Positions 1 to 10,969 of a stretch of DNA of 64,000 nucleotides are shown here, piece by piece. Source of the DNA: Eutreptiella sp. 'Long Island Sound 2002' (taxonomy: Eukaryota; Euglenozoa; Euglenophyceae; Eutreptiales; Eutreptiaceae); contig CAXIWF010000970.1 in assembly GCA_964036045.1 (NCBI GenBank), positions 1 through 64,000 on the forward strand, given 5' to 3'. The notes beneath the pieces were generated by a model. It was not told the origin of the DNA. It did not search any database and saw only the letters and a program-made list of their open reading frames with translations. The stretch's first letter is position 1. Every line of letters begins with the position of its first letter. Position numbers and translations under genes: made by a program.

Positions 1-395
1 TGAATACACTCTTACAGTAGATTTAAAAACTTTAAAACAACACTCTTAAATTCGTAAACAAGTTAACTCAATTTCATCCCGGCACTGCGAAGCTCAGCTT
101 GAGATGACCTCCCGATGTGGTCATATAAAATGGCTGGAGTTACCCAATCTCATCTGGCGGCGTAATATTTTTATGATAATTTTCTGTCACATGATCGCAT
201 CTGTGCACCGCACGGCGGTATCAACAGAGGCAGTTGCAGAGGTAGAGGCAACAATGGCAGGGGCAGAGGTAGAGGCAGGGGCAGTGGCTGTGGTGGAGGC
301 AGGGGCAGAGGTAGAGGCAGGGGCAGTGGCTGTGGTGGAGGCAGAGATGCAGTCTGCGGCCGGCTGAGAAGCTTCTAACTGCTGGAGCCTTTTAG
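1..395 (+). other. RG/Gly-rich reading frame and minisatellite at left edge
   Basis: No complete gene is recognised here. Positions about 230-350 hold an imperfect GGC-AGA/AGG repeat. In one + frame, open from about 166 to the TAA at 376-378, it reads as an Arg-Gly-rich peptide of RGRGRG and SGCGGG blocks, like the RGG tails of RNA-binding proteins. No ATG opens this frame, so it would have to be a 3' exon of a gene lying to the left. The minus strand of the same repeat is also open but reads only as Ala/Thr/Ser-rich low complexity. Confidence 0.3.
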
Positions 396-1841
396 CTAAC
401 GAGGCAGGTGCGGGTTGTGCGCACACCTCTTGTAGAGATAACTGTGACTGAGGATGCGGGTGCTGCTTTTCTTCTGCCGCTGCTCTGCATGGTGCTGCTG
501 TGAATGGTACTGTGAATTACTGGTCAGTTTGGAGTCGAGATTTCCACTAATACTTGCACTGATATTTGAACTCACGCTGGTACTGCTTTTGCAGGGGGAA
601 GGAGGAGAGGGCTTTACTGGAGAGTTCGCACAAGAACTACTCCGAGAGTTCCCTCGCGAAGAGCTGTGGTTGTGTGCCTTAGGTCTGGGTTTATAAGCTC
701 TCCCTCGCGGCCGAAAAGAGGCTTTTTTACCTTCCCTGCTATACCAAAATTCGTCTTTAAACTCTTCATTTAGGCTCATGATTTCTGTGTCACTAATGCG
801 ATCTCCTGTTATGGCGCCAGAGCGAGAGGTGCCAGTGGCGGTCATCGGTGAACCATTCCAGCTGGGCAGCTGGTGAGTGAAAGGAGCACCGGCCTCCCCC
901 CGATATGAAGTGGCTGCGGCCATTGTTGATGCAGCTGTATAATTAAGTGAAGCTGTGGTATTGGCTGCAGTTGCGTGCAGAGTGGAGTGTGATTGTAATT
1001 GTGATTGTGAATGGGCGACTCCACCGTGGGGGTGATGGCTGCTTGGATGAGTGCTCATCTCGTCGTTAAACCGTCGTGCCAGAGCAGGATCAATGCATAT
1101 CTCCACACCTCGTTTTGCATAGTTTAAACTCCCACTACCATGAGCCTTACTTGCACTAAAAGTGCTGGGGTGCTTGGGAGCTGATTGCGAAAGAGTTGCA
1201 CGCTGCTGAATCGTGCGGTACAGGCCCATTCCAACAGCAATATTGACCAGAGAGGCATACTTCCCAAATATATACCGCGATAAAAAGTAGTAGGAGCAAC
1301 TGACGATTATTATTGTGCTGGCTGTTTGAATGAATATCGGATCTTCGGTGCGGCGTTGGGATACAATGTCATATGAAGCCTCAATCCAATCCACCATGGC
1401 AGATAAAACTGCTGAATACTTGCCTTGGAGATCACTGGCCGCAACAACTCTGGAAACAATATTCGATATAAAACCTACAATACCAGTCCATCCACCACCA
1501 GCTGTATCGTATGCAGGCCGGTTCATGCTTATTACAACATGATCTCGGAATTGCTTCATCTTTGGATGGATTAGTGAACACCCAACACAGAGATACTTAT
1601 CTTCCACCTTCAAACAACTCATACATTCTAGTTTTGCCTCTTCAGTTTCACAATTACAACAAACGATTCGTTTACGGTGAACGAATGAATCTGTAACCAA
1701 ATTTTCGAAGGTGTGGTCTCGGAAGATCTTTGTTTTAGTGTGGATGTCTTGGCAGTCTGGGCAGAATAGAGAGCTTTCAATAGGGCAGTGCATGCAGCGC
1801 ACAGACGCGACAGCAACTTCACAATTAGAGCAATTTTCCAT
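396..1841 (-). CDS. Tandem B-box zinc-finger membrane protein
   Basis: A single-exon protein of 481 residues. I start it at the ATG at 1841-1839 because the codon before it is GTG. The N-terminus carries two consecutive B-box-like zinc modules (about residues 4-45 and 60-100), each with three C-x2-C pairs followed by H-x3-12-H; both end in a similar FRDH motif. B-boxes generally mediate protein interactions in TRIM or CONSTANS-like proteins, but no RING, CCT or coiled coil is visible. A hydrophobic stretch near residues 165-200 (TIIIVSCSYYFLSRYIFG) looks like a membrane segment. The C-terminal half is Ser/Thr/His/Gln-rich and probably disordered. It is transcribed divergently from the multicopper oxidase at 2189. 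Function is unknown; the fold assignment is fairly sure. Confidence 0.75.
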   Translation of the reverse strand: MENCSNCEVAVASVRCMHCPIESSLFCPDCQDIHTKTKIFRDHTFENLVTDSFVHRKRIVCCNCETEEAKLECMSCLKVEDKYLCVGCSLIHPKMKQFRDHVVISMNRPAYDTAGGGWTGIVGFISNIVSRVVAASDLQGKYSAVLSAMVDWIEASYDIVSQRRTEDPIFIQTASTIIIVSCSYYFLSRYIFGKYASLVNIAVGMGLYRTIQQRATLSQSAPKHPSTFSASKAHGSGSLNYAKRGVEICIDPALARRFNDEMSTHPSSHHPHGGVAHSQSQLQSHSTLHATAANTTASLNYTAASTMAAATSYRGEAGAPFTHQLPSWNGSPMTATGTSRSGAITGDRISDTEIMSLNEEFKDEFWYSREGKKASFRPRGRAYKPRPKAHNHSSSRGNSRSSSCANSPVKPSPPSPCKSSTSVSSNISASISGNLDSKLTSNSQYHSQQHHAEQRQKKSSTRILSHSYLYKRCAHNPHLPR

Positions 1842-2188
1842 CACAAAAAAAGATGAGAATAGGTCCTGATCATAACAATACCTGCTTTCATCGAGTGGAA
1901 TATCATAGAATCAATATAACTTTATAAAATTTCAAAAATAGCAAATTCAGTCAGGCCAGAGTTTGGTGAAAATTCAAGTCGATGCTGGGATGAACAGACT
2001 GCATTTTATCATTTGTGCAGATTAGAGTCAAATCATTTGACTCAGTGTAACTTAGTTTGACTTCAGTCTGTAACGAGTAGACGGTGTAAGACCTGCAGCA
2101 CAGACACTTTCTGTAGTATAATCGGCGGAGTTCCAAAGCCTAGTTGCTAGACAAAGTTATTTAAGCAATCTATTCACGCTCTTCCAGG

Positions 2189-5100
2189 ATGAGGAGGCAG
2201 TGGTCTCCGACTTTGCTTAGCATCTTGCTGCCGACTCTGTCGTATCTGGCTATTATATTTCAGCGAAGTGTAATCGCATGGTCCCCATTGGAAAACCAGA
2301 GTTCGGATGGAATCGATCACGAGTATAGCGAACATGTCGCTGTGGAAAATCCTTCTTTGGTGCAGCCCTTGCTACTGCGTTCCGAGAGTAGTGAATTGAA
2401 TGTCACACTTTCAGTGCGAAGCTTTCGCTTTCGCAACGACCTCTTATCGTTTACTACCAGAGCATACTGTTTGGAATACACATCTTCTCCTAAATGGGTT
2501 CGTGACTATCCGCAAACGAAACTCGCAAGCATTGGCAAGGATGATGATAATTCAAGGGCTCCGCTTACTAACAATAAGCCTCGTTGTTCTATACCGGGCC
2601 CAACCATCGCAGCCAAACCAGGCGACACTGTTCGGTGAGATGTATAAGTATACTCAAAATGGTATAGTGTATTCAATTTTTTATCATTGTTCAACTCTTT
2701 CGAGGCTAATATTTACTTTTTTTACAATATTGACATTCTTAGCAGCTTTCCAAGCAAACATACTCAATTATTTATTTGAGCATGAGGCATTCTGGCATAA
2801 ATGATATATCGTACCTATGCTCATCTTTTTTGTGCTTTCTCGTTGCTTTTTGATTACATTATTCTGATATTTACGTCTATAGGTTAACGCTCATCAACCG
2901 ACTTGACATAGAATCGCCTGAACTTGAATCTGGCGCATTGATGAATGTACAGCACAGTCCGAATCACACGAACCTGCACACACATGGACTTCACATTGGG
3001 CCTTCAGTTGATGATGTTTTCCTGTCACTAGAAGGTGGCGGTGGTTTGCATGCGTATGTTTACCGCATTCCGAGTAACCACGCACCGGGTTTGCATTGGT
3101 GAGAAAGAAAAAAAAAAAACCAATAACTTGGCAATATGACTTGAATAATTGCGTAGTTCAGATGTATTATTTATGTATGGCAATATTGTGTTGATGGGAT
3201 TGCTATTAATCGAGTAAAGGAGGTAGATATATAGTCTTTGGTAAATTTTTGTATTGTACATTCCTTATACGTTACGGAAGCTCACTTACGCTTTTGCGTG
3301 ACTTGTGTATCCATATTCCTTTTAACGTTTGGCAGTGTTTTGTTTGTTGTTTTTTGTTTACTCGACCCCTCTTAGGTACCACGCCCATAGACATGGATCA
3401 GTTGCATACCAACTCTGTGGAGGGTTATTTGGTGCCATCATCATAGACCCTGCTGTGCCAGCTTCGCTGGGGAGTCAACAGCAGCAGCGCGTGCTTGCTG
3501 GAGAGAAAAAAGCAAATCAATTGATCAATATTGATATTGATATTGGTATGCAAGTGGGAACCGACTTGGGTGCTAGTGCGGATCCCACAGCAAAGCTTGG
3601 TACTGGTGTAATACCTGCCGAACTGAAGGCTATGCAGCGATCCCTACTCCTTTTCTCGTACATCGCTCTTGACCCCGACTCTGTGGGATCAAATGGATAC
3701 CTCACCATGAACAAGAAGATCAAGTCGACGCTGCCTGTTGACGTGGTGTACTACCAACAGCAGTCACAAAACCAAAGAGAGTTGGTGTCTGACCGTACCA
3801 ATTATGAAGACTCCTCGCTCCACCAGCCAGATAAAGTTGAATTTCAGCCCAAGGCTGCCAACTCAAGAAGATTATCGGGTTCTGGTGGCTTCAATGCTGA
3901 TGCTGATAGTGTTGATCGTGGTGATGCCTCTTCTACTGCAGCTGCAGCGTCAAGCACCATGGGTGCAAAACCTGCTGGTAACTTTATCAAGCAAGGCTGG
4001 TTCATTAATGGCCAGTACAAACCTTCGTTTTCCATGCAGGCTGGCGAATGGCACATATTTGACATGCTCGACACGTCTATTAACCTCATTCTTGAGCTTG
4101 AAATCCGCCAGAATGCAGTGCTGTATCCCGTGGAAACAGGTGCACCTTTGATACTGCGGCGCAGCGCAATGCTGGACTCGCGGACTGCTCAGTGCGTTTA
4201 TTAGCGCTGGATGGTGTGTATCTCACTCGCACTCGCCAGGGCCGTTTCGTTGATCATCTAGTCATGGTGCCTGCGACGAGAGCTACAGTTGCGGTTATGT
4301 GTCCTACACCAGGCCAGTATTACCTGCATACGATTGGAACCACAAATGCCGACCACCCGCTTGGCCACATTGCGACATCCAAGCAGAAGTTCAACCAGAT
4401 GTTGATGGTGATACAGGTCCATCATCCGTCTGTTGTTATGTCCGGGCCACCGGATGATTTATCCGGGATAGAGAGACCATCGTATCTCAGATCTCTAGAA
4501 AACGATCCGGTTGACCCGAGTAATTACTGGTCGATGTCGGTTCTACAAACCAAGTGCTGTGGGGAAGATGCGAAGGCGAAGAATTGGCTCGGATATGGAA
4601 GTGATTGTAAAATACCTTGTTTTAACGATGCCAGCTGCTATGAAATGTTCGGTGAAGATTTCACTGTTCAAGATCTTGCGAGTGTACGAGCGGGTACGTG
4701 TAGTTACTCCACATTTCAAGGATCGGTTCTTCAAAAGCAGCATCAAGACATGAGTGAAGATATAGAGCAAATGAACCAGCAGCATGCGGAGCTTTCGCAA
4801 GGCCTACGAGGCTTTGTCGCCAAGACATCTCTTGCCGCAGAAGGCAGTGATCCTGTCACGCCCAATACTTCACAGACTTTGCAGAGTTCTCAGATCCGTG
4901 CTGGATTAGGTGCGTGGTTCCGCCCAGCTGTCGGAGATGTTTCAGAGCTGGCATTGTGGGGTTCCGGCTTCCACCCAATGCACATGCATGTGAATCATTT
5001 TCAAATAGTGGGTTATAGGTCCCCCACCGGCGCTGAGGAATGGGATAAATATGCTGCGCCTTACGGTGAGATTGGAGATTATCGCGATACCTGGCCAGCT

Positions 5101-5553
5101 CTTCCTGGTGTATCGTATATTCGAGTTCTGTTTTCTGACTTTGGGGGCGAAGTAGTGGTGCACTGCCATGTGGACCTTCACGAGGATGAAGGCATGATGA
5201 CGACTTTCCTCGTGGATGATCAGCACAAGAACCGTGACCGTGAGCCTTTTGGCTATGCCCGTAAGGAACTTACAAGTGAACTGTTGAATCGTGCGAGTGC
5301 TAGAGCTGCTTATGAAGGTGGTGTTGTTCGGAACGAAGATGGTTTAAGTGCATCTTTTAACAGTACCATTGATCATGTTGGGACTGTAAACATTGAAGAA
5401 GACTTGTCGAAGGGTGATTCGCCAGTTAGTGCCGTCGCGCTTCTCCTCTTCATTTCGCTGATTGTGGCCTTATTTTTGGTTTTAGCAAGCTACATGATTC
5501 GTTGCTTTAAGCGCCAGGACATATATAACTATCCATATCAGTCAATTGACTAG
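2189..5553 (+). CDS. Membrane-anchored multicopper oxidase, 4 exons
   Basis: Exons are 2189-2634, 2883-3098, 3376-4139 and 4193-5553 (928 residues; all junctions GT-AG and in frame). An N-terminal signal peptide (residues 1-30) is followed by a first cupredoxin domain with GPTIAAKPGDTVR and the type 2/3 copper motifs HTHG and, across the exon 2/3 junction, HWYHAH. The last domain carries HPMHMHVNHF and the HCH-x3-H-x4-GMM type 1/3 cluster, so all four copper-binding motifs are present. A hydrophobic helix (SPVSAVALLLFISLIVALFLV) near the C-terminus followed by basic residues predicts type I membrane topology with the oxidase outside. Substrate is not predictable: laccase, ferroxidase and ascorbate oxidase types share these motifs. 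The insert between domains 1 and 2 is unusually long, and a Cys-rich segment lies upstream of domain 3. The 53-nt third intron is short and is the least certain junction. Confidence 0.93.
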
Positions 5554-5788
5554 CTATCATACTTAAATGATCTCTAAAGCATTCCTTTTCCAGTTTTTAC
5601 ACATCGTCACCGATTCCTATACCCAGTATAAACTTAATCCTTTTTTAAAGTATAGTACTTAAGTCATAATAAGCAGGGGGGGGGGGGGGGCAGCCGCCTA
5701 AAAATGCACTCATAATATTTTAAAGAAACACTACCAGTATGAGCTATCCACTGATGTTACAAATTCAATGTAGCCTTCCAACAAGCAA

Positions 5789-7574
5789 CTACAGATCATC
5801 CATAGCCCGTCCCGCTACAAACTCCACCAGTTTAGCGACGTTGAGCTGCAATGACTTTGAGGCGGTGGCCAAGTTCTCGAAAAACTCATCTTGGGTAGGT
5901 CGATCACCATCCACAATATCAGTAACTACCTGTTTTCGTGTTCACAGAATATATAAAGAATCATGGGTAACATGAAAATATGGATAAATTCCCGGTGCGC
6001 ACGCATGTTTGTGTGTGTTTGGCAAAAACAATAAATAAAATAAGAAAATAATATTATATTATATTATTTTCTTATTTTATTTATTGTGTTTGCCGATACA
6101 TTGCATAATACAAAATAAAACAAAAAAACACTTTGAAGCACCCTGTAGGACAATAACAATATAACGATGAAGGTATCTCTGAGCCTAGCCTTAAAAGTTA
6201 CTGTAGAAAGGTGCACACAGACAAAAGATGCCACACAACAAAAACTGGTGATGTTATCTCAAATGCGCCTTGTGTATTTTATAGAGAGTGTCACACCTTA
6301 AGAGCGAGCAGGGGAACTCCAGCAAGGTTAGCTACCCATGCGATGGCGGCTGCCTCCATATCCTTCACAGAAGCGCCGTTTTCCAGCATCAATTTATCAT
6401 CCTGTTATTGGACAGAAGTCCAGTTCCAGATCAGTTCAGTTCCGATTCAATTTAGTCCAGTTTAGTCAGCCAATAGCAAGCAAAATAACCAACGCCAGAG
6501 CGGGATTATTTTCGGAACAAAACTGCATCAGTTCTGAGTACTGTTTATTGACTCGTGTCACAGATATGGATCTTACCATTTCAGTATGGTCCAGAGAGTT
6601 CCCAGTGGTGACAACGCCACTTTTAAGGTTCATTGCAGCAGATAGCTTGGGGAAGGGATGCGCCTCCAGATCTCCCCGACCATACGCATCGAAACCAGGG
6701 ATTGGAATCCGACGGTCGTGGTTGCAGAACCTATAGAGCGGATTGGGGATCCCAGGATCCCAGGATCCGATCAGCAACAGCAGGTGCCATGGTTTAATTA
6801 AATTAAATAAACACTACAAGATACAGGATTATTGAATTCTATTGCTCAAAAGCAGTGTCACCGTGAACACATAAAGAATGTTGCAGTCATTTCTAGGAAA
6901 GGAAGCAATACAATACTGTACGGGTCCATACTCGGTACAGCAATGCGTATAGTAATGTCACTCTTCGGAAGATTGACATTACTATAAGCTAATACTTCAT
7001 ATGATTTGTAGCACTAGGATATTTGTTCTGAATGGCATGTCGTAGCACTGATGGTACCTCCTCCTCCTCTCCTCTAGTCTGTCATAACAGTACTCACTTG
7101 GTACAGATGAAAGCATCACCTATACTTGCCCCCGCTCTGTTGAATCCCCCAGCAGTACCAGCATTAATAATCAGATCAGGCTTGAACTGGCTGATAGCTA
7201 ACGTCGTCATCATCGCCGCTACACAACGTCAAGAGTTGACATAAGAACAGGAATTATCAATTGCTATATGAATAAAGTAGCAAAGTGATAGCTAAAACGT
7301 GGTTAAGTAAGGTTAATTAATTACCTGGTACTGTGCCAACATTATCCACACCATTTGCTGTATCTTTTCCGTTTGTGACAATAGATACATTCGTACCGTG
7401 ATAGATACCTTTGAACATATGACATGGTGCAAAAGGAACTGCACATTCGACCTTCTCTAGGTGCAAAGAGTCCAGCAATGGCCGCGCCTCAGCCTCCATG
7501 GCGAACATTATAACTATACTTTTCATTGCAGTATGGCTGCTTTCATCTGACGCTGCTTCTGTCAGGGAGCTCAT
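5789..7574 (-). CDS. MTN: 5'-methylthioadenosine/S-adenosylhomocysteine nucleosidase, 5 exons
   Basis: Exons on the minus strand are 7574-7325, 7218-7098, 6730-6577, 6401-6297 and 5929-5789; every junction is GT-AG and the sum is 771 nt, giving 256 residues, close to the family length. The enzyme hydrolyses MTA (and in some lineages SAH) to free adenine in the methionine salvage cycle. Visible signatures are the N-terminal IVIMFAMEAEARPLL with the catalytic Glu region, INAGTAGGF, HDRRIPIPGFDAYG, KDMEAAAIAWVA and VTDIVDGDRPT with the catalytic Asp. The order and spacing resemble plant MTN proteins more than bacterial MTAN. It is convergent with the multicopper oxidase (235 bp between stops). 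Intron 4 contains a long AT-rich hairpin at about 6021-6094. Confidence 0.93.
6021..6094. repeat. AT-rich perfect hairpin inside MTN intron 4
   Basis: Two arms of about 34 bp (6021-6054 and 6061-6094) are reverse complements with one mismatch around a 6-base loop. The size and symmetry suggest a folded-back MITE or snap-back repeat. Confidence 0.75.
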
Positions 7575-8178
7575 TTTCTTTTCCTATGTGGGAATATAAC
7601 TTCTATGTTGGAAAGTTCCGGTCTCAACTTTGAATAAAGCAATTACGCACGGTAATTTAAGACTTGTCCTCAGTAAAAAAATCCCCGCCGGATAAAGAGC
7701 AATCGCTGCTGAACATGACCATGTCTATTCAAAAAATTAAATGTTGTTTTATTATGTACTTAAGTATAAAACAATAATAAAACAACATTTAATTCTTTGA
7801 TATATATTATTTGATAGAATTAAAATGTACTTTTCTCCGATTTCGGAGTCGAATAATTCCTGCATATATATTATATATGCAGGAATTATTCGACTCTGAA
7901 ATCCGAAAAAAGTACAAGCGGAGCCGATCATTTGGACATACCAAATGCTAATAAACTGACCACGTCACTTAGAGTCCAAAATGATCGGCTCCGCTTGTAC
8001 TTCGAAGTACTTTTTTCGGATTTCGGAGTCGAACAATTCCTGCTGGGATGGTAAAATTTATCATGCTCATAATATACGTCTATATTATTGAACTTGAGCT
8101 TTAGTGCGAACATCATCTCTCGTTCAGGTTTAATAAGGCGATCATATAATCATAAAACCAACGGTTCGATCAATCGTC
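7575..8178. repeat. Intergenic nested hairpins (MITE-like)
   Basis: No gene is seen. One hairpin has 21-bp arms at about 7736-7756 and 7772-7793. A second, compound structure spans about 7826-8045. Its outer parts contain the motif TTTCGGAGTCGAA followed by CAATTCCTGC, or AATAATTCCTGC in the other copy. The first copy is immediately inverted around 7866-7873, then a 24-bp GTACAAGCGGAGCCGATCAT arm (about 7910) is inverted at about 7980-8003, and a final copy of the outer motif follows. The two inverted pairs are nested, as in composite MITEs. They sit just upstream of the gene at 8179. Confidence 0.65.
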
Positions 8179-8752
8179 ATGTCACTTCAGCCGAAAACCA
8201 TGGACGAAGGAAAAGTGCTCAAGGAACGTGTTTCCTCCATCGCTATGGGCGAAGCGATAAAATATTCAGTTTTCACAACAATGCTGGTGGGAGGAGGAAC
8301 TATTCTCGCCATAATCAAAAACAAAAACTTTAAGAAGTATATGAGCACTTCGGCAAGAATGTCGCTGCCAGTCATGACAGGGCTCGGCGTATTTTCTTTC
8401 AAATATGAGATGGTATTTCATGATGCAATGATCAACCCGGAGCGTTGGGGACTGAAGGATTATATTGAAGACGGAAAGATAACCAAAATGCCAATACACC
8501 ACCAAGCATTGAATTACCTGTACGACCATCCATTTCATTTTGTATCCGGCGTAGGCTTTCCTTTTGCAGCTGCTATTCTGAACCAGCAGTTAAAATTGCA
8601 GCACCTGGACTCTTAGTCAGAAGATGATGCATTCGCGCGTATTCGCGCAGGGTGGCGTGCTGTGTATTCTTCTTAGTACCATGGCATTCCGTGAGTATAT
8701 GGACAAACGCGGCAGATTTCCGGAACCAGCCAATGAAGCAAATAACAAGTAG
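8179..8752 (+). CDS. Small membrane protein, paralogue of 9575-10237, interrupted by one-base insertion
   Basis: The open frame from ATG 8179 runs to a TAG at 8616. Comparison with the paralogue at 9575-10237 shows that homology continues beyond it in the next frame to a TAG at 8750-8752; the switch needs only the removal of one G in the GG at 8607-8608. Shared blocks include YKNKNF/IKNKNF, KxYMSxSA, a conserved YDxPFxFxxGVGFPFAA and HSRVFAQxGVLxILLSTMxFR. Two hydrophobic segments, one near the N-terminus and one in the C-terminal third, suggest a two-pass membrane protein. The C-terminal HSRVFAQxG...YMxKRGRF block weakly recalls HIG1/Rcf respiratory-supercomplex factors, but I cannot confirm this. 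Either a recent pseudogene or an assembly indel. Confidence 0.65.
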
Positions 8753-9574
8753 TGAGCGATTCAAGGGAATTCCAAGGAATATTGTTGTATGTATTTTGTA
8801 CTTTAAATACAGTGATACTTGTCGGGATGCACAAATGGTTATCGATTCGTTTTGACTAGGAGAAACTGCATATATATTGATATGGTTTAGACCTGAAAGT
8901 GACATACTATATTGAGAGAGGTATCACAGCCTGAGCTCAAGTACAGTGTCAAAATCAACCAGTAACACTTTACATGATAACACGGCTTCCTTGCCGTGAG
9001 TGAGTCATAATTCATTACCGAGGTTTTATTTATAAATGTATACAGCTTGTGACCGCAATTGTACTCTGTTATGACCACAACCACAAATGTGAGTCTGACC
9101 TTGTATAGTCTCCCCTACTGGTGCATCCTATACTTCCTTTACCTTGCATTGCATAGCCTGCAGATGGGTTATACTAAATTAAAATATTGTTTCTGTTCTC
9201 TGCAGCCATTGAGACATACAAGTTTATTCAAAGTGAGCCTTTTCCCACATGCAGATCCGAGTGGAATCGGTATTCCATAACAAAAAAAACTGCCACTGGT
9301 AGCATTCACGGTAGAAGTGTCTGTTGGTACAATAGTGGGGTTATTTGAGATATGAAATTTTTAATCATTCGCTTTTGAAACCGGGATTAATTACAATGTG
9401 AATCTCAATGGCTTCCATGATCATCAATATTGATTCTTGCTAAAAAAAAATATGGTAGCTCATTCGAGATTACCCTAGGCAGTTCTTGGTGTGCCATTTT
9501 CACGAGCAGTCTAGAAATAGCAACTAAATAAATTTTTTAAGCCTGTGCAAATGTGAATGTTTCTAATTATAAAA
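8753..9574. other. Intergenic, no gene seen
   Basis: AT-rich spacer between the two convergent paralogues. I see no coding frame with recognisable homology and no strong repeat. Confidence 0.5.
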
Positions 9575-10237
9575 TTACCAGTTCTTTGGTGCGGTAATGG
9601 CAATGGCTTCTTTTTTTTGTTGCTCCTCCAACGCCTTCGTCTCATGCACATCATGCTCTTCCGGCTCAAGGAAACGCCCTCGCTTCTCCATGTAGTCTCT
9701 AAAAAGCATGGTGGAAAGTAAGATCGACAACACACCAGCTTGCGCAAATACGCGCGAGTGCATTATCTTTTGACTCAACGTCAAGTGCTTATTCTTGAGT
9801 TGAGAGCGAAGTACCAACGCGGCGAACGGAAACCCAACTCCACAGATGAACTGAAACGGTCGGTCATACAAATGATTCATCGTCCTCTGGTACAGCGGAA
9901 GCTTTGATTCGTGTTGTGCCTTTGGCGCGTATGCGTGGCGCTCGGAATCGGCAAGATCTTCGCTCAAGCCCCAGTTGGTGGGGTTGAATTGAGCGTCCAG
10001 TTGTACGACCTCGTACCTACTTGCCCAGGCAGCCAATCCACCCATTACAGGAATGGATACTTTTGCAGAGAGACTCATATACTCTTTGAAGTTCTTGTTT
10101 TTATACGAAGCTACCGCCGTGGCAGCTGCACATAGGACGGTGGTGATGACTGCAGCCTTGTTGGCCTCGTTTGATGCCAGCTTTAGCACCACCTGCTTGC
10201 GCTCTTCTCTCGCTTTGGAATCGATGATGCGGCTCAT
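9575..10237 (-). CDS. Small two-pass membrane protein (HIG1/Rcf-like?), intact paralogue
   Basis: An intact 220-residue single-exon protein starting at ATG 10237. A hydrophobic region at about residues 28-75 (AAVITTVLCAAATAVASY and SIPVMGGLAAWASRYE) is followed by a soluble linker, a conserved YDRPFQFICGVGFPFAALVL segment and a second membrane region (VFAQAGVLSILLSTMLF), with a charged C-terminal tail. It is about 60% similar to the gene at 8179 and points towards it, so the pair arose by inverted duplication. The tail RVFAQAG...MEKRGRF is reminiscent of HIG1-domain proteins of the inner mitochondrial membrane; this is only a suggestion. No classical mitochondrial presequence is obvious. Confidence 0.7.
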   Translation of the reverse strand: MSRIIDSKAREERKQVVLKLASNEANKAAVITTVLCAAATAVASYKNKNFKEYMSLSAKVSIPVMGGLAAWASRYEVVQLDAQFNPTNWGLSEDLADSERHAYAPKAQHESKLPLYQRTMNHLYDRPFQFICGVGFPFAALVLRSQLKNKHLTLSQKIMHSRVFAQAGVLSILLSTMLFRDYMEKRGRFLEPEEHDVHETKALEEQQKKEAIAITAPKNW

Positions 10238-10969
10238 TATTCTTTAATTGTAAAGTATTTAAGTGCTACTTGAATAAATTTACTTTTATTGTTTGAGTTA
10301 CTTTCATTGTTAGGAATACTGTAAGATACCTTCTCTGAAAAAATGTACGCGAGGTAGTGAAACGAAGCCGCAACTGTTCTTTTTTAAAAATGAATATTAT
10401 AAACGGTATGTTTAATATATAATTTACGATAATAACGCACAAAAGTCAAAATTCGTAAAAAGAACAGACGTTTCAAGTTGAATTCGTGTACAAGTTGTTA
10501 AAAAACTCTCGAATTCAACATTTATCGTACTTCAAAGTAAAATTCAACATTTACAGTAGACTAGATAAGGCTGACGCTGTTGTTGATACCGACTTGGTCA
10601 TGAACTTAAGTGTAGCTCTCTTGTGTAAATGTTGGGCCAAGGTTGCCAGGGGGGTTGACTTGCATCCAATGGACTCCGGATGCGCGGCGCGCCGCGGGGG
10701 TGTCAGCCTCTCAGTAGTCGAGTGGTTAGTACTAATACAAAACTATATTATCCCGATAACAAAAAAATCACACTGCGTCCTGGTTCGATTTAGATTTCGA
10801 TTCGGAGTCCGCCATATATGAATACTGTTACACTGGCAGTGACTTCTGTTACACTGAGTGTAACAGTAGTCATATATGGTAGTCATTTCATCAGTCTGAC
10901 TAAGATCATATCTATGACAGAGCGCTTGAGCAGAGTGGTAATATGTGAAACTAAAGTAGATTGGATGGT
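10238..10969. other. Intergenic; weak tRNA-like block and hairpins
   Basis: No protein gene is seen. A GC-rich palindrome CGCGGCGCGCCGCG lies at about 10682. About 10713-10790 has an A-box-like TAGTCGAGTGGTTAGTAC and, roughly 65 bp on, a B-box-like GGTTCGATT, spaced as in a tRNA or tRNA-derived SINE, but I cannot fold a good cloverleaf. About 10828-10870 holds an inverted CTGTTACACT / AGTGTAACAG pair. Confidence 0.3.
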
